A stretch of DNA of 9,045 nucleotides, from NCBI GenBank assembly GCA_946479055.1, contig CAMLEX010000155.1, positions 1-9,045 on the forward strand, written 5' to 3'. This document shows, in pieces, positions 6,926 to 9,045 of the stretch (positions within the stretch are counted from its first letter, which is position 1; each line of letters begins with the position of its first letter). The notes under the pieces were generated by a model that saw nothing but the letters and a program-made list of their open reading frames with translations, did not search any database and was not told where the DNA came from. Source of the DNA: an uncultured Bacteroidota bacterium. GTDB lineage: Bacteria; Bacteroidota; Bacteroidia; Chitinophagales; Chitinophagaceae. Position numbers and translations under genes: made by a program.

Positions 6926-7084
6926 TTAACGCAACTTGTCCAGAAACTGGCCGGTTGGGTGAGTATAAACTCCTGGTGCAAAATCCAGAGCAAAAACAAC
7001 TAGTTGCTGCGAAAATATATTACCGGAAAAAAGGATGCAGCTTATTAAAAAGTATATCTCTTTTTGAATAACAAATTTTTTCAT
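6926..7084 (-). CDS. Secreted 52-aa mini-protein or truncated gene, ATGA-coupled to GH110
   Basis: The ATG at 7084-7082 overlaps the TGA stop of the GH110 gene (ATGA), and the ORF ends at TAA 6926-6928. Its sequence starts MKKFVIQKEIYFLISCILF followed by SGNIFSQQ, a convincing signal peptide with likely cleavage before Gln-Gln. The mature part would be only about 27 residues (QLVVFALDFAPGVYTHPTGQ then FLDKLR). I recognise no family. The tight coupling and signal peptide argue that it is translated. The short mature part suggests either a tiny secreted peptide or the surviving 5' end of a larger exported gene cut by a deletion before the GH95 gene. No continuation is seen in other frames of the 70 bp that follow. 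Confidence 0.5.
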   Translation of the reverse strand: MKKFVIQKEIYFLISCILFSGNIFSQQLVVFALDFAPGVYTHPTGQFLDKLR

Positions 7085-8998
7085 TTTAATTTTTGGTTAG
7101 TAAGGTTATTTAAATCCGTCTTTATGTCTTTATTTGTCATGCTTACCAGGTTTACGATTGGTTTTTCTTTTGTCCTGAAATCATTCTTTTCAATCCTTAC
7201 TCCTTTGCAGGCCGTAAGATAAAGGGCCGGTCTTTTCTCACCGGAGTTCATAAAATCAGTTTGAATGATCGTATTGTCTTTAAACAAAAGACCTTCGGTA
7301 CTGCGTGCGGAAAGCAAAGGGTAATCATATACTTTAAAGATATTGTTTTCAATTTTTATGTTTTTGTGTACCGTTTTATCCGGAGTCAATTCATGATTTT
7401 CCGGGGCGATGTTAATAATATAATTTCCCGGCGATGAGTTATACCCGCATTCTTCAAAAATATTATTCCTGATCGTTACATCCTGTACGGCTCCGGATTC
7501 ATACCAGCTCGAAGCATCATTTGCGATAAGAATAGCATGCATGCCTGTTCTGTAAAAAGTATTATTTTCTATCAATACTTTTCTTCGGGTAGTTAAAAGA
7601 ATACCCCGCGTATTGGTTCTTTCGAAACGGGAGTTGCGAATGGTTACTTCGGGTGTCCATGTTATATTCTCAATACAAGCTCCTGTTTTTACTTTACCGG
7701 AAAGGTTTCCGTCCAATTCAAGTTCCATCTCACGTTTGTTGATCAACTTTGCATTCTTAAGTTTAGCATACGCTATTGGCATAAGCGTTTGGGGGTTGAC
7801 AAAAGCGATGCTATCATTGGCAAAGAAAGCTTCAAAGCCATATGTCTGGTGATGCATGAATCGAACGGTCAATTTATTGTTTGCCTCAACAGATACAATC
7901 TTCAGGTGTGTGCCATGCACATTGACAGGGTCATCGTGTGATCCTGAGGTAAAACAGCTATCTATTAAAATACTTCCCCTGCATCCTGAAAAATGAAAGC
8001 AATCTGCAAAAGAACTGATGATGCGTCCTGAATTTTCGGAAGGAGCCGCCACCGCTTTTATCAATGAAATATTTTCGGAAAACTGGGAAACGATTCCCAA
8101 GCCATGCATATAATGCATCTTTACATTTTCAATAAGAATGTTTTTACTCAGGCTGATGAAACCTCCGGAATTATCACGGTAAGGATCACGAATTGTTAAA
8201 ATATCGCCGGGATGAAAACTGGTTTTTGAAAAATCCCCTTGAAAAGTTACATGCAAAGGGCTGGTTTGAATTGCTTTGCTTTCACTCAGTGGCTTAAATG
8301 AACTATACTTCATCACGTTTTTATCAGCCTCAAAAAGTATAGTATGATAAGACTTGCTTTTCCATCCTTCACCATAAAAATGGATTCGCCCATTATCAAT
8401 AAAATATTTTGAATCCGGATGAATTACTGTTTCAATAACCTGAGGAGAAACTGTTTGAATAGTCAACTCCGACATGGTTGGCCGTTCATAATCAAACCGG
8501 ATATTTTTTAATTGAATGTTTTCACTGTTTAAGATGGCAAAAGAGATCATCTTTCCATGAAGAACAACTAATGTATTATTTCCTTCTATCGTCAGGTTTT
8601 TAAAACCATCTGATAAAAAACCGATATTCTTTACTTTGGATAAGGTATCGTTCTCCGTACTGTTAGAAATATAAAGCTCTTGTTTGAAAGATCCATCTGG
8701 CCATAAGTCAATACGACCTCCGGGTAGCAACAATGTTACATCAGACTTTGACTTGCTGTATTCGATTGCTTTTTTAATCCCGGCACTGGCATTCTCAAAA
8801 CTATTTGGCTTTACTCCAAAATCAGTAACAGAAACAATATTTTCCCTATTCGAATCTGGCTGATGATAGGCTGGCTGTTCTGAAAACTGAATGTCGTATA
8901 TGTTTTGCCTGGATTTATCGTTAACACTGTAACCGAAAAATAAAAACACCAGCAACAGGATATAGACACCATTACGCCATTTAATCGCTTGATTGAAA
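7081..8998 (-). CDS. GH110-like alpha-1,3-galactosidase family beta-helix protein (5' end missing)
   Basis: About 638 genomic codons of an exported right-handed parallel beta-helix enzyme. The apparent Met at 9015 and the residues MCSSDL are encoded by sequencing adapter; genomic sequence starts at FNQAIKWRNG and includes the hydrophobic export segment VYILLLVFLFFGYSV. True start lies off the contig, probably only a few codons away. Using the 644-residue numbering, the mature protein begins with VTDFGVKPNSFENASAGIKK (63-82), the usual opening of pectin-lyase-fold enzymes. It continues with TIRDPYRDNSGGF (274-286), ADCFHFSGCRG (337-347) and SGSHDDPVNVHGTHLKI (357-373), then many short beta-helix rungs such as VTIRNSRFERTNTRGILLTT and VLIENNTFYRTGMHAILIAN. 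The DCFHxS and HDDPxNVHGT motifs and the overall length fit GH110, known for alpha-1,3-galactosidases of Bacteroides. Asp338, Asp361 and Asp362 are the catalytic candidates. Assignment rests on recognised motifs; a more general beta-helix family is the alternative. Confidence 0.75.
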
Positions 8999-9045
8999 AG
9001 ATCGGAAGAGCACACGTCTGAACTCCAGTCACTACCACAGATCTC
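8999..9045 (+). other. Illumina TruSeq adapter and index at the contig end (not genomic)
   Basis: Positions 8999-9032 match the TruSeq adapter that begins AGATCGGAAGAGCACACGTC and ends in CCAGTCAC. Then come an 8-base index-like stretch TACCACAG (9033-9040) and ATCTC, the start of the downstream adapter arm. The order adapter, 8-nt index, ATCTC is exactly that of an untrimmed read. Peptides derived from it (MCSSDL and GVQTCALPI) in the two ORFs crossing this point are artefacts. Genomic sequence ends at about 8998. Confidence 0.98.

Noticed and set aside
8811..9038. 75-aa minus-strand ORF starting MVVTGVQTCALPI
   Set aside because: Its start and first residues are adapter sequence, and the rest is an out-of-frame shadow of the GH110-like gene.
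1..9045. CRISPR array, tRNA/rRNA genes, insertion sequences or transposases
   Set aside because: I saw no regularly spaced repeats, no tRNA-like cloverleaf with CCA end, no rRNA motifs and no transposase ORF or terminal inverted repeats. This was by eye, so a covariance-model search could still find a small RNA.

Overview
The window looks like a metagenomic or draft contig from a member of the Bacteroidota, probably a Chitinophagaceae-like bacterium. The evidence is an AT-rich sequence, a promoter matching the Bacteroidota consensus (TTTG, 19 bp, TAnnTTTG) in front of the TetR gene, typical Bacteroidota signal peptides ending in -FGQ or -AAQ, and two glycoside hydrolases with the look of that phylum. 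This placement is inferred from style, not from a marker gene. Every supportable gene is on the minus strand, so transcription runs from high to low coordinates. The right-hand end is not genomic: about 8999-9045 is Illumina TruSeq adapter plus index read into the contig.

Right part (about 4425-8998): a carbohydrate-degradation segment. A GH110-like parallel beta-helix enzyme (alpha-1,3-galactosidase family, 5' end lost to the adapter) overlaps by ATGA a 52-residue secreted mini-protein. This is followed by a GH95 alpha-L-fucosidase-like enzyme. The GH95 gene has a frameshift near its 3' end: a family-like C-terminal tail continues in another frame to 4425. GH110 and GH95 together could strip alpha-1,3-Gal and alpha-1,2-Fuc from a fucosylated glycan, such as a blood-group-B-like or plant/algal structure. 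No SusC/SusD, transporter or regulator for the pair is visible in the window.

Middle (about 3445-4424): degraded or small genes. There is a frameshifted short ORF with a signal-peptide-like start and a Gly/Phe-rich core (4008-4275), and an unrecognised 116-residue exported protein (3568-3918).

Left part (1-3444): a CPA2-type cation:proton antiporter with two C-terminal RCK_C (TrkA-C) domains, then an efflux-type cassette: a TetR regulator overlapping a TolC-family outer-membrane protein that runs off the left edge. The TetR promoter carries two perfect 17-bp tandem operator-like repeats, and a third copy lies near the antiporter stop codon. This fits a self-regulating TetR controlling its own tetR-tolC operon, probably with RND pump genes beyond the edge.

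I do not see a clearly new multi-gene system. The most useful observations are the adapter-derived false N-terminus, the GH95 frameshift, the tandem operator array, the overlooked mini-ORF between the two hydrolases, and the broken gene at about 4.1 kb.
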